DNA of 64,000 nucleotides. It comes from Mesorhizobium sp. Z1-4. Its GTDB lineage: Bacteria > Pseudomonadota > Alphaproteobacteria > Rhizobiales > Rhizobiaceae. Numbering within the stretch: position 1 is the first letter of the stretch; every line of letters begins with the position of its first letter. A program made the position numbers and the translations under genes. Below, in pieces: positions 1 to 11,104 of this stretch. The notes under the pieces are model-generated. The model was not told the origin of the DNA. It ran no database searches and saw only the letters and a program-made list of their open reading frames with translations. The stretch covers positions 846,803 to 910,802 of the forward strand of contig NZ_RCIO01000002.1 of NCBI RefSeq assembly GCF_004000235.1, read 5' to 3'.

Positions 1-2444
<2,444 letters not shown>

Positions 2445-2572
2445 ATTCGGGTTCCGGCTCGGGCGCGCGCTTTCCGCCCGGTTTTCCGAGGCGGAATGCA
2501 TGAAGTGAATGTTCAGGCTAGGCGCGCTCTATAGGGTATGGCGCGCGGGTAGGGAACCCCTGCCGACAGCGT

Positions 2573-5500
2573 TTACTCAAGTGCTTCGAGTGCCGCTTCG
2601 ACGCGCGTCAGATTGTCGGCGCTTTCGCGGGCTGTCTCTGTTTTGCCGGAAGCCCTGAGCCCGGCCTCGGCCCATTCGCATAGCCCCCTGGCTTCGACCA
2701 GGGCGGCGCGGTCCTTCCTGTGCCGTCCGAGATTCAACAGGGCACGGCAAAGGCTGTCGGCGGTACTGTGCTGCGATGCGGACCCCAGTTCGCGCTGGAC
2801 GGCGAGCGCTTCGCGCAGAATCGGCACCGACCGGGAAAACAGGTCTTCATCGTCCGCCAGTTCGCCAAGCAGCACGAGATCGTATCCGATCAGATTCTGA
2901 AGAATGGCCCATCTGTCGGGAAACCGGTCGCGCGTCAGCACGGTCTGCGCGGCACGGGCCGCCTGAATGGCGTCTTCAAGGTTGGAGCTGCGCTGTTGCT
3001 CGAAAGCGCTGTCTTTGGCTGCAATAGACAGGAGAAATGCGAGCTTGTACTGGCTGATCGTGCGGTCGAACGCTCCATCCGGCAGCACCGCGACAGCCTC
3101 GCGATATGCAACGATCGCATCCCGGGTATGCCGTTGCCCGGCATTCATCTGCGCCAGTTCGTGGAGCGCGTCGCCGATTTTCATTTGGACCTTGGCCCAG
3201 GAAAGCGGATCGCTGCTTCGGGTCCATATCTGAAGGGAGGCGCGGTAGGCCGCCATCGCCTGCTGGACCAGCTTGTTATCCTGCTTCCGGTTGCCAAGTT
3301 CGACCAGTACTTCCGCCAGAAAGTAGTCCGACCGAGCGCGGCCCGGTGATCCAGGTCTCCACATAGAACGCGCTTTTGTTAACGCGGTTACGGCAGCCTC
3401 CAGCCGGTCAGTGCGATCTTCTATCAGGCCCAGCTGGTGCAAAGTGACGCCCATCGTGTGGAGTGTGGTCCGATGCGAGGGGGAGCTTTCGTGCGGCGTG
3501 TTTTGTATTGCGTCCTCGAGCAACGCCACAGCGCGCTTGAGCCTGACCGGATCCCGATTGCGCTTGCCGACTTCATAGAGTGCGCTCGCCAGGTTGGTTT
3601 TCAGCGCGACAAGCGAGTAGGGCACCCACTCTTCCGAGGCCTCGGCCATTGAGGCCGAATAAAGCCGGATCGCCTCCTCGTAACTCGCAACATCGTTATC
3701 GAGTTCCGCGAGCTTCGCGACGGATGAGGCGAGCTTCGACGTTTCAACTGCCCAATCGACTGGAAATTTGTCCCGGGTAACGACTTCCAGGACCGATTTG
3801 AATCGCTCGATGGACTCCTTCAGTTTTGTCTTGTCCCGGGTGCTGCTTCCCAGCATTCTGAGCGCCGTCCCGCGCTCGCTCTGTATCTTCACCCAAGATA
3901 GCGGCGTCTGCTCCCTGCTGTACCGAAGGGCCGCCTGGTCGAGCAATCCTATTGCCTCCTCCAGACCGGAAGCGCCGCCGCCGAGTTCGGCAAGTGTGAT
4001 AAGGGCCGAGGCCAGGCCGGAGTGAGACCTGGCCAGCATCAAAGGCATATCGTCAGCCGGAATTTCTTCCAGCGTCATACGATGGATGGAAATCGCCCTC
4101 TCAAGGTGCGTGGGTTCGTTCAACCGTTTGCCGAGATCGCGATAGACGGATGCCAGACTGCTCTGTGTCATGATCCAATCATGGGGGTAGCGATCGCGGG
4201 TCCTCACCTCCAGCGCCTGACGATAGATTTCTGCGGTTTCGAGCAGCGTGCCTACGTCTGCTTGCAAGTTCCCCAATCGGTGCATCGCCGCACCGAGATT
4301 GTGCAGTGTGAGTGCCCAGTCGTAGGGTGAATTTTCCCGCGTTCGAACCTGCAGCGCCGACTTGTAGGCAGTGATGGCAGCGTCGAGATTGTCCCTGCTG
4401 AGGTCGCGCGCGCTCAACGTCATGAGCGTGCTGCCCACATTGTTTTGCGCGATCGCCCAGTCGTCAGGGTGCCGATCTCTCGTGTGCACACCGAGCGCCG
4501 CGCGGTAGGCATCCAAGGCCTGACGCAACCTGACATTATCGGTTTCGCGAGTTCCCTGTATCAGCAGTGCGTTGCCCAGCTCGTTTTGTGTAAGCGCCCA
4601 GCGCTCCCGGCTTTCCGTTGCATCGGCATGCCGGAGCGCCTGCCGGCCGGCGGCAATCGCTTTTTCCAGCGCGCCATTGTCACTGTTGAATTCGCCAGCC
4701 TGACGCAGGCTGCCGGCCTGCGCGGTTTTGTAGAGCCACGCCAGCTCAACGTCCCAACGCTCAATCTCGGCATAGGCCTTTTCATAATACTCGGCGGCTT
4801 TCAGATGATCGAAGGCCAGCGTCGCCACCTCGCCGCTCTTGGCATATTCGGCGGCGAATTCGGTACGGCGGGCGCGGATCAGATCTTCTTCGCTGTCGAT
4901 GAACACCGACAGCTGTTCGATGCGTTTGTCGACCTCTCCGCGCAGCTGCCGTGCAGTCGCGAGCGCACCTTCAGCGACCGCCCGATCGGAAAGAGCGGAC
5001 AGGCGCGCAAGGTCGGGGTCGGGGTTTTCGATGACGCGCCGCTTTTCGAGGAACTTCTTCAATTCCTCTGTCTGCTCGCGAAGCAGTTGTTCAAGTTCGG
5101 CCGGATCGTCCGGCGCATCGCGTCCGAGAGCGCGCAACATACCGAATATGGCATCCATCGGCACGCCGCCATTGGAGGCAATGCGCTCGACCTGCTTGCG
5201 GTTGAATTCCGGCAACGCCGCAATCGAGAGCAGCAGCTGTCGGCGCTCGGTGAGGATGTCGCCCTCGGCGCCCTCAACCGGCTTCGGCGCCTCACCGAAA
5301 TAGAGCAGGCGGCGCAGGCTTTCATTGACCCAGGGACGCTGGCGTCCGCCGGTCTTGAGATAGACCTCTTCGGCCACCATGCGCATCACCGTGCCGAATT
5401 CCTCGCCTGCCATCGCCGAGATGTGGCGGGTGAGGGCGGCGGCATAGGGGCTGTTTTCCCCGGAAGCGCCATCAAGCGCGACCTGACCCGGTGCGGCGGC

Positions 5501-6169
5501 AAAGCCGATGACGATGCCGAGATTGTCGGAGGGCGTGGTGTCTGCCTTTGCGAGCGCAGACGCACCGCGCGTGTCGGCGACAGCGAGGCCGCCGGTGGAG
5601 ACGGGCAGCGCGTCGGCGTTGGCAGCAACCTTCAGTGTCGCGCCTTCGGGGAAGGGGTTGTCGCGGCAGGCATCGAGCAGAACGATGGTGACGGCAACGG
5701 TCTGACGCAGCCGGCGAATGACATCAGAGACCGGGACGAGCTTCGTTGCTGCCTCATCGAGCGCAGAGATGTCGGTATCGACCGGCACCAGCCAGTTCTC
5801 GCCACCGGCCTCGATGCCGTGACCGGCGTAATAGAGCACGGCGACATCGGCGTCTTCGGCATCCTCGACGAAACGTTCGAGGTCACGCGCGAGGTCGTCA
5901 GCATCGCGGTCGGTGCGGCGGACGGAATCGAAGCCGAGATCGGAGAGCAGCTCCTCGATCGCGTCGGCATCGTCCGGCGGGTTCGCCAGCAGTGCCAGAT
6001 GTTCGTAGTCGCCATTGCCGATGACCAGCGCCACACCGCGCAGAGTTTCCTGCGCGGATGCCGGCCGTAGCAGGCACATGCATATGGCAAAAAGCGCTAA
6101 CGCAAGAAATCGTGCCGGCAAAAATCTCTTTGCCGCAGCTAGCCCCTTCACCAAGCCTTCGCCCGGCAT
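2573..6169 (-). CDS. Exported caspase-family (peptidase C14) protein with TPR array, copy 1
   Basis: This is a 1,198-residue protein. An AGGAGG four bases before the ATG at 6169 favours that start over the ATG at 6190. A signal peptide (hydrophobic FLALALFAICMCLL, cleavage near ASAQ, residue 40) implies export. The caspase p20 fold follows: GVALVIGNGDYEH near residue 45, YYAGHG with the likely catalytic His117, and DACRDNPF with the likely catalytic Cys168. From about residue 380 to the end the protein is helical, with many TPR-like units (for example WALTQNELGNALL and DWAIAQNNVGSTL) spaced regularly, typical of protein-binding scaffolds. Known caspase-fold proteases of this type cleave after basic or acidic residues, but the specificity here cannot be read. 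The first ~330 residues almost match the copy at 11105-14788, while the TPR part differs. Confidence 0.9.
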   Translation of the reverse strand: MPGEGLVKGLAAAKRFLPARFLALALFAICMCLLRPASAQETLRGVALVIGNGDYEHLALLANPPDDADAIEELLSDLGFDSVRRTDRDADDLARDLERFVEDAEDADVAVLYYAGHGIEAGGENWLVPVDTDISALDEAATKLVPVSDVIRRLRQTVAVTIVLLDACRDNPFPEGATLKVAANADALPVSTGGLAVADTRGASALAKADTTPSDNLGIVIGFAAAPGQVALDGASGENSPYAAALTRHISAMAGEEFGTVMRMVAEEVYLKTGGRQRPWVNESLRRLLYFGEAPKPVEGAEGDILTERRQLLLSIAALPEFNRKQVERIASNGGVPMDAIFGMLRALGRDAPDDPAELEQLLREQTEELKKFLEKRRVIENPDPDLARLSALSDRAVAEGALATARQLRGEVDKRIEQLSVFIDSEEDLIRARRTEFAAEYAKSGEVATLAFDHLKAAEYYEKAYAEIERWDVELAWLYKTAQAGSLRQAGEFNSDNGALEKAIAAGRQALRHADATESRERWALTQNELGNALLIQGTRETDNVRLRQALDAYRAALGVHTRDRHPDDWAIAQNNVGSTLMTLSARDLSRDNLDAAITAYKSALQVRTRENSPYDWALTLHNLGAAMHRLGNLQADVGTLLETAEIYRQALEVRTRDRYPHDWIMTQSSLASVYRDLGKRLNEPTHLERAISIHRMTLEEIPADDMPLMLARSHSGLASALITLAELGGGASGLEEAIGLLDQAALRYSREQTPLSWVKIQSERGTALRMLGSSTRDKTKLKESIERFKSVLEVVTRDKFPVDWAVETSKLASSVAKLAELDNDVASYEEAIRLYSASMAEASEEWVPYSLVALKTNLASALYEVGKRNRDPVRLKRAVALLEDAIQNTPHESSPSHRTTLHTMGVTLHQLGLIEDRTDRLEAAVTALTKARSMWRPGSPGRARSDYFLAEVLVELGNRKQDNKLVQQAMAAYRASLQIWTRSSDPLSWAKVQMKIGDALHELAQMNAGQRHTRDAIVAYREAVAVLPDGAFDRTISQYKLAFLLSIAAKDSAFEQQRSSNLEDAIQAARAAQTVLTRDRFPDRWAILQNLIGYDLVLLGELADDEDLFSRSVPILREALAVQRELGSASQHSTADSLCRALLNLGRHRKDRAALVEARGLCEWAEAGLRASGKTETARESADNLTRVEAALEALE

Positions 6170-6364
6170 TGTGCCTCCTGACTTTCCCATTCGCCCAACG
6201 CCAAACTAGAAGAACAATGGGACCGTGTCATGGCATCGACTGCCCCGCCGCGGGCCCCGGTTCGACTGATGCCGGCCCAGATGCTAGGGCCAATGGGCAC
6301 GATGGGCGCTTACAACGGGTGCTGCGTGAGCGATGCCGAACAAGGCCAGAGGAGGCGCCAGCAG

Positions 6365-7030
6365 ATGATCACAGTCCATTACCTCAACGATAGCCGGGCG
6401 CACCGCATCGTATGGCTTCTGGAAGAGCTCGGCGTCGATTACGACATCAAGCAATATACCCGCCGGGCCGACATGCGGGCGCCGGCAGATCTGAAGGCCA
6501 TTCACCCGCTCGGCAAATCGCCGGTGATCGAAGATGACGGCATAGTCGTTGCCGAGACCGGCGCCATTGTCGAATATCTGATCGGCAAATACGGCAAGGG
6601 CCGCAACCTCGTGCCAAAGGGTGAGGAAGAGAAGCGCCGCTACTCCTACTGGCTGCATTACGCGGAAGGGTCTGCGATGCCGCTGCTGCTGCTCAGGCTG
6701 ATTTTCGGCCAGCTGCCGGTGCGTTCGCCGTTTATCATCAGGCCTTTTGCCAAGGCGATTTCATCGGCTGTCACGGCGCGGCTCATTGCGCCGCAAATCG
6801 ATAATCATCTGGGCTTCTGGGAGCGTGAGCTGGCGCGCGACGGCTTCTTCGCGGGGCCGGACTTCAGCGCGGCGGATATCATGATGAGCTTTCCGGTCGA
6901 GACCGGAATGGGCCGGGTCGACTATCACGGCAAACGCGAGGCGATCGACGCCTGGCTCGCCGCCATCCGCGCGCGCCCTGCCTATCAGAAGGCGCTTGAG
7001 CGGGGTGGTGCCTACCGCTTCGCTGCCTGA
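6365..7030 (+). CDS. Glutathione S-transferase family protein
   Basis: A cytosolic GST-like enzyme of 221 residues. It has an N-terminal thioredoxin-fold domain (MITVHYLNDSRAHRIVWLLE to about residue 80, including HPLGKSPVIEDDG and ETGAIVEYL, the glutathione gamma-glutamyl site) and a helical C-terminal domain with FFAGPDFSAADIMMSFP. The upstream in-frame extension to 6230 is rejected because the GST fold begins at 6365 and AGAGGAGG lies nine bases before it. It probably conjugates glutathione to electrophiles. It sits beside an HxlR regulator and other detoxification-type genes, which fits that role. The substrate is unknown. Confidence 0.9.
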   Translation: MITVHYLNDSRAHRIVWLLEELGVDYDIKQYTRRADMRAPADLKAIHPLGKSPVIEDDGIVVAETGAIVEYLIGKYGKGRNLVPKGEEEKRRYSYWLHYAEGSAMPLLLLRLIFGQLPVRSPFIIRPFAKAISSAVTARLIAPQIDNHLGFWERELARDGFFAGPDFSAADIMMSFPVETGMGRVDYHGKREAIDAWLAAIRARPAYQKALERGGAYRFAA

Positions 7031-7042
7031 CCCCGCCGGCCG

Positions 7043-7387
7043 CTACTCGGCGGCTATGCGCACATCTTCCGACTGCCAGCGCCTCGCCAGCTCGTTCAGG
7101 CCGCGCAGCGTGACAGCCAGCTCGGTTCCGCGATCCGTGAGGCTGTAGGTGACCTGCGGCGGGCTTGTCGGTTCGACATGACGATGAACCAGCCCGAACG
7201 CTTCCAGGTGGCGCAGCCGCGCCGTCAGCATGCGCGTGGAGACGCCGCTGACCTGTCGCTTCAAGGCCCCGAAACGCATCTCATTATGCTCATGGAGCAC
7301 CCACACGATGTAGGTTGTCCATGGCCCGGAAAGCAGATCGGTGATGGAATCCATCGGACAGGCATTGGGCGGGCAAGGCAGCTTCAT
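7043..7387 (-). CDS. HxlR-family winged-helix transcriptional regulator
   Basis: A 114-residue DNA-binding protein made of one winged-helix domain with the family pattern CPMDSITDLLSGPWTTYIVWVL, then FGALKRQVSGVSTRMLTARLRHLE and a wing ending in YSLTDRGTEL. Cys10 occupies the conserved N-terminal cysteine position, with a second cysteine at residue 5. In characterised HxlR members (YodB, HypR, QorR) this cysteine senses quinones or other electrophiles. GAGGAGG seven bases upstream supports the start. The gene is divergent from the flavodoxin gene at 7604, the usual arrangement for an HxlR regulator and its target. Confidence 0.92.
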   Translation of the reverse strand: MKLPCPPNACPMDSITDLLSGPWTTYIVWVLHEHNEMRFGALKRQVSGVSTRMLTARLRHLEAFGLVHRHVEPTSPPQVTYSLTDRGTELAVTLRGLNELARRWQSEDVRIAAE

Positions 7388-7410
7388 GGCGCAACCTCCT
7401 CGGATTGCTG

Positions 7411-7450
7411 CATCAAGTGGTTACTAAATAATACCTACTTTACTTAAGTG
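7411..7450. promoter_or_regulatory. AT-rich candidate HxlR operator/promoter between divergent genes
   Basis: A 40-bp AT-rich island in otherwise GC-rich DNA. It carries the repeated half-site TTACT at 7421 (GGTTACTAAATAATACC) and again near 7439 (TTTACTTAAG), plus the palindrome ACTTAAGT. It lies just upstream of the HxlR start. The location and repeats suggest an autoregulatory operator, but this is inference without a known consensus for this protein. Confidence 0.4.
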
Positions 7451-7603
7451 CCTATGACAACTAGCTCTTCTCCCGGAGATTGCGTTGGGCGCACGGCGAG
7501 AATTCGCGGTCGCGTGCAAGTGTCTTCGAACGCAATGGGCATAACGCCAGATCAATTGCCGGGCCGGCGCCAACAACGCCGCGTTACCCGCATGGAGAAG
7601 TTC

Positions 7604-8197
7604 ATGAAGAAGATCGCCATCGTCTACCATAGCGGCTACGGACACACGAAGGTGCAGGCCGAGGCCGTGCATCGGGGCGCGGCAAGCGTTGCCGGTGTCG
7701 CAGCGTTGCTTGTGCCGGTCGATGCTTACGAAGAGAACTGGGACGAGCTCGACGCGGCTGATGCCATCATCTTCGGTTCGCCAACCTATATGGCCGGCGC
7801 CTCGGCGCAGTTTAAAGCCTTTCTCGACGCGACTTCCTCGCGCTGGGCGGAGCAGCGGTGGAAGGACAAGCTTGCCGCGGGTTTCACAAATTCGGCAGGA
7901 CATAATGGCGACAAGCTCAATACGCTGCAGCAGTTCAGCCTGTTTGCCATGCAGCACAGCATGGTGTGGATCGGGCTCGGACTTCTGCCCGGAAATCACA
8001 CCAGCGAAGGGTCGCCGGAAGATCTGAACCGCCTGGCCGGGTTTCTTGGCGCGATGGCGCAGTCGAATGCGGATCTGGCGGCCGATGTCGTTCCGGCAGG
8101 TTCCGATCTGCGAACGGCGGAGTATCTTGGCCAGCGCGTGGCGCTTGCCGCGCTGCGCTGGCGGCAGAGCGAGACAGCCTCGGAAGCAGCGGCGTAA
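7604..8197 (+). CDS. Flavodoxin-fold NAD(P)H-dependent FMN/quinone reductase
   Basis: A 197-residue WrbA/flavodoxin-like protein. It starts MKKIAIVYHSGYGHTK, where the loop HSGYGHTKVQAEA binds FMN phosphate, and contains IIFGSPTYMAG, the second flavin-contact loop. It probably carries out two-electron reduction of quinones or other electrophiles, avoiding semiquinone radicals. The ATG at 7604 has GGAG six bases upstream, while longer in-frame starts at 7448 and 7592 lack a ribosome site. It heads a co-directional run with genes at 8221, 8635 and 8877, and is divergent from the HxlR regulator that probably controls it. Confidence 0.88.
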   Translation: MKKIAIVYHSGYGHTKVQAEAVHRGAASVAGVAALLVPVDAYEENWDELDAADAIIFGSPTYMAGASAQFKAFLDATSSRWAEQRWKDKLAAGFTNSAGHNGDKLNTLQQFSLFAMQHSMVWIGLGLLPGNHTSEGSPEDLNRLAGFLGAMAQSNADLAADVVPAGSDLRTAEYLGQRVALAALRWRQSETASEAAA

Positions 8198-8220
8198 CCA
8201 ACAGAAAAGGACGACAGGTG

Positions 8221-8607
8221 ATGCCGAAATCCGATTTCGCAGAGGTGACCGCCGTCATCGCCAACTATTTCGACGGGCTCTACAACAGCGACGCGGCGCT
8301 GCTTGGCGAGGTGTTCCATCCGAAAGCAACCTATGCCTGCGCGACCGAAGGCAAGCTGACCTACATGACGATGGAGGACTATCTGCCGATGGTCGCCAAG
8401 CGGCGGTCGCCGGCGAGCAAGGGCGAAACGCGGACGGATGCGATCGAAGCGATCGAATTCGCCGGGCCGGTGACGGCGTTCGTGCGGGCGCGGTGTTCGA
8501 TCGCGCCGAGGGATTTCACCGACTTCCTGACGCTGATCCAGATCGATGGCCGCTGGCAGATCATCGCCAAGGTCTTTCACTTCGAGACAGCCGACGAGCG
8601 CGGCTAG
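8221..8607 (+). CDS. NTF2-like (SnoaL/lumazine-binding type) protein
   Basis: A 128-residue single-domain protein with the cone-shaped NTF2-like pattern: VIANYFDGLYNSDAALLGEVFHPKATY at the N terminus and FTDFLTLIQIDGRWQIIAKVFHFE at the C terminus. Members bind or isomerise small hydrophobic molecules, and many have no assigned reaction. The gene follows the flavodoxin gene by 23 bases and precedes a tautomerase, so it is probably part of the same transcript. The ATG at 8221 has AAGGA upstream. The function is not known. Confidence 0.85.
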   Translation: MPKSDFAEVTAVIANYFDGLYNSDAALLGEVFHPKATYACATEGKLTYMTMEDYLPMVAKRRSPASKGETRTDAIEAIEFAGPVTAFVRARCSIAPRDFTDFLTLIQIDGRWQIIAKVFHFETADERG

Positions 8608-8634
8608 AACGCCGGCAGATAAGGACAAGGCGAC

Positions 8635-8844
8635 ATGCCATATGTGAATATCAAGATCACCCGCGAGGGTGCGACGGCTGAGCAGAAGGCCGAACTCATC
8701 AAGGGCGCAACGGACCTTCTGGTCGATGTGCTCGGCAAAAACCCCAAGACCACGGTCGTTGTCATCGACGAGGTGGAAATGGAACATTGGGGTATTGGCG
8801 GGCTGCCGGTCGAGGCCTACCGCAAGCAGGCTGCCGGGGGTTAG
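8635..8844 (+). CDS. 4-oxalocrotonate tautomerase family protein
   Basis: A 69-residue protein beginning MPYVNIKITREGATAEQK. After removal of Met, the N-terminal Pro is the catalytic base of the tautomerase superfamily. The C-terminal HWGIGGLPVEAY pattern also fits. The arginine aligned to Arg11 of classical 4-oxalocrotonate tautomerase is displaced (Arg is at position 9 after processing), so the exact substrate may differ. It is 27 bases downstream of the NTF2-like gene and 32 bases upstream of the nitronate monooxygenase gene, suggesting co-transcription. Confidence 0.9.
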   Translation: MPYVNIKITREGATAEQKAELIKGATDLLVDVLGKNPKTTVVVIDEVEMEHWGIGGLPVEAYRKQAAGG

Positions 8845-8876
8845 GCGACGGACAGAAGGCAGCGAGTAAAAGCGCC

Positions 8877-9848
8877 ATGGCGATACGGACAAAACTCAAC
8901 GACCTGCTCGGGATCGAGCACCCGGTGCTTTTGGCGCCGATGGCCGGCGTCAGCGGCGGCGCGCTTGCCGCTGCCGTCACGCAGGCTGGAGGGCTTGGCC
9001 AGATCGGCGGCGGCTATGGCGATGCCGACTGGCTGGGCCGCGAATTCGCCGCCGCCGGAAATGCGCGGCTTGGGGTCGGGTTCATCACCTGGAAGCTGGC
9101 GCAGCAGCCGCATCTGCTCGACATGGTGCTGGAGCGGCAGCCGGTCGCGGTATTTCTGTCGTTCGGTGACGCCGGGTCGTTTGCCGAGACAATCCGGCGG
9201 TCAGGCTCGAAACTGATCATGCAGGTGCAAACGCTGGAGCAAGCGCGCGCGGCGATCGATGCAGGCGCAGACGCCATCGTTGCGCAGGGCACCGAAGCCG
9301 GCGGCCATGGCGGCAGCCGCGCGACGCTGCCGCTGGTGCCGGCTGTCGTCGACATCGCAGGCGAGCTGCCGGTGATTGCCGCAGGCGGCATTGCCGACGG
9401 GCGCGGGATGGCCGCCGCGCTGATGCTCGGTGCGGCGGGTGTGTTATGCGGCACGGCGTTTTTTGCCAGCGACGAAGCTCTTTCGCCGGAAGGCGCGAAG
9501 GCCGTTGCGACCGCCGCTTCGGGCGATCACACCTTGCGCAGCTCGGTGTGCGACGTCGCGCGCGGCCTCGACTGGCCCGGCGCGTGGAACCTCAGAACCC
9601 TGCGCAACCATTTCTCCGACCGCTGGGCCGGCGAAGTCGAAAGCCTCAAGGCCGACGCAGCCGCGCAACGCGACATCTATGCATCGGCAGCAGCGAAAGG
9701 CGACTTCGACACCGCCGCCGTAATTGTCGGCGAGGGGGTGGACCTTGTCACGCGGCGCGAGCCCGCGGCCGCCATCCTGACGCGTATGGTGACCGAGGCC
9801 GAGGCGCTGCTGAAAGCCGCGCCGGGTTACGTCGCGGCTCCAGCATAG
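8877..9848 (+). CDS. Nitronate monooxygenase (2-nitropropane dioxygenase family)
   Basis: A 323-residue FMN-dependent TIM-barrel enzyme. HPVLLAPMAGVSGGALAAAVTQAGGLG is the FMN-binding N terminus, and AQGTEAGGHGG contains the His that serves as catalytic base in characterised enzymes. VIAAGGIADGRGMAAALMLGAAGV is the phosphate-binding part of the barrel. It would oxidise alkyl nitronates to carbonyl compounds and nitrite. The start at 8877 gives the normal family N terminus. It is the last gene of the flavodoxin-led run. Confidence 0.92.
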   Translation: MAIRTKLNDLLGIEHPVLLAPMAGVSGGALAAAVTQAGGLGQIGGGYGDADWLGREFAAAGNARLGVGFITWKLAQQPHLLDMVLERQPVAVFLSFGDAGSFAETIRRSGSKLIMQVQTLEQARAAIDAGADAIVAQGTEAGGHGGSRATLPLVPAVVDIAGELPVIAAGGIADGRGMAAALMLGAAGVLCGTAFFASDEALSPEGAKAVATAASGDHTLRSSVCDVARGLDWPGAWNLRTLRNHFSDRWAGEVESLKADAAAQRDIYASAAAKGDFDTAAVIVGEGVDLVTRREPAAAILTRMVTEAEALLKAAPGYVAAPA

Positions 9849-9901
9849 AAGCCGGCCCTGCCATCGCACTTCGGGACGACCGCACCACAGCCCGTTTTGC
9901 C

Positions 9902-10588
9902 TTATGAGAGGTTCTTGCGTCGTTCTATTTCATCGTCGGTCGGGGTTTCGAAGGCGAAAGAGCCAATCGCGATTTCGCCAACGCGGTCGTAGTGGGCGAT
10001 GAAGACGCCGCTGGGCGAAACCTTGGATGACTTCAGCTTCAGGGTTGCGGGCGCTGCGGCTGGATCGAAGACCCGCTTGCCCTTGCCCAGGATGAGAGGG
10101 AACACAAACAGGCGCAGCTCGTCGACGAGATCGTTCTCGAACAGGATCTTCAGCAGTTCGCTGGAGCCCTGGGTCAGTAGGTTCGGGCCGCTACCCTGTT
10201 TGATCTCGCGCAGGCGCGCAACCACATCGCCACCCAACGCCTGGCTGTTCTGCCAGCCGAGAGATTCCGGCCGGTGGGTCGCAACATATTTGGTTGCACG
10301 GTTGAAGGAATTGGCCACCTCTGCCGACGAGGCGTCGAAATCGGCTGCCGTTTTATCCAGCTGCACATGCGGCCAGTGTGCCGCGAAAATGTCGTAGGTG
10401 CGGCGACCAAGCAGGAGATCGAATGGCTCGGCAAAAACACGATCCAAGGCGGCGCCAAGTTCGTCGTCGAAGAACGCGGGCAGCCAACCGCCGTACCGGA
10501 AGCCGTTGCTGGGGTCTTCCTCCGGCCCGCCCGGTGCCTGCATGACGCCATCGAGGCTGGTGAATGCCTTGGCAATGATTTTGCGCAT
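9902..10588 (-). CDS. Dihydrofolate reductase / RibD C-terminal domain family protein
   Basis: A 228-residue protein with the DHFR-like fold of the RibD C-terminal domain. It starts MRKIIAKAFTSLDGVMQAPGG, then FDLLLGRRTYDIFAAHWP, GSSELLKILFENDLVDELRLFVFPLILGKGKRVF, an NADPH-binding type pattern. AAGGGA about eight bases upstream supports the ATG at 10588 over a longer frame to 10654. Members reduce unknown pteridine- or riboflavin-like substrates. It is convergent with the nitronate monooxygenase gene and divergent from the GFA gene. Confidence 0.88.
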   Translation of the reverse strand: MRKIIAKAFTSLDGVMQAPGGPEEDPSNGFRYGGWLPAFFDDELGAALDRVFAEPFDLLLGRRTYDIFAAHWPHVQLDKTAADFDASSAEVANSFNRATKYVATHRPESLGWQNSQALGGDVVARLREIKQGSGPNLLTQGSSELLKILFENDLVDELRLFVFPLILGKGKRVFDPAAAPATLKLKSSKVSPSGVFIAHYDRVGEIAIGSFAFETPTDDEIERRKNLS

Positions 10589-10690
10589 CTGTTCGTTCCC
10601 TTCGATAGTGACACATTCCAACCCAGGACGTACGAAGCCTGCCGGTTCCGACAATGGACCGGCTTCCCAAAAAACGGAACGGGATCAACG

Positions 10691-11092
10691 ATGACGCAAA
10701 TCACCAGCGGCGGCTGCCTGTGCGGCGCCGTGACATTCGAGGTCGACGGCGAATTCGATGCATTTTTTCTTTGCCACTGCTCGCGGTGCCGCAAGGATAC
10801 CGGCTCGGCGCATGCCGCCAACCTCTTCTCCGGTTCGGCAACGATCGCCTGGCTGTCCGGCGAGGCGTTCGTCAAAGGGTACCGGCTGCCGGGTACGCGC
10901 CATGAACGGAGCTTCTGTTCGCAATGCGGCTCGGCGCTTCCGCTATCGGGCGAGGGCATGCTTGTGGTGCCGGCGGGCAGTCTGGACAGCCCCGTGAGCC
11001 TGAGGCCGACGGCCCATATCAGCTGCGCCGACCGTGCCGGCTGGGACCGCGACCTGCATGAATTGCCGGAGATAGCGGGACTGCCCGGCTAG
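10691..11092 (+). CDS. GFA family protein (glutathione-dependent formaldehyde-activating type)
   Basis: A 133-residue zinc protein. The cysteine pattern is GGCLCGAVTF, then CHCSRCRKDTGSAHA, then SFCSQCGSALP, matching the two-zinc Mss4-like fold of the Gfa/CENP-V family. The founder Gfa was proposed to accelerate adduct formation between glutathione and formaldehyde, but most members have no demonstrated reaction. It fits with the nearby glutathione transferase. The stop lies 12 bases from the end of the convergent caspase-TPR gene. Confidence 0.92.
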   Translation: MTQITSGGCLCGAVTFEVDGEFDAFFLCHCSRCRKDTGSAHAANLFSGSATIAWLSGEAFVKGYRLPGTRHERSFCSQCGSALPLSGEGMLVVPAGSLDSPVSLRPTAHISCADRAGWDRDLHELPEIAGLPG

Positions 11093-11104
11093 CCTGCGGC
11101 GGCG

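Noticed and set aside
2720..6070. Long plus-strand frames opposite the first caspase gene (for example near 4445-6070)
   Set aside because: They lie opposite a gene with conserved motifs and contain no domain or ribosome site. The same pattern appears opposite the second caspase gene at 11180-13195.
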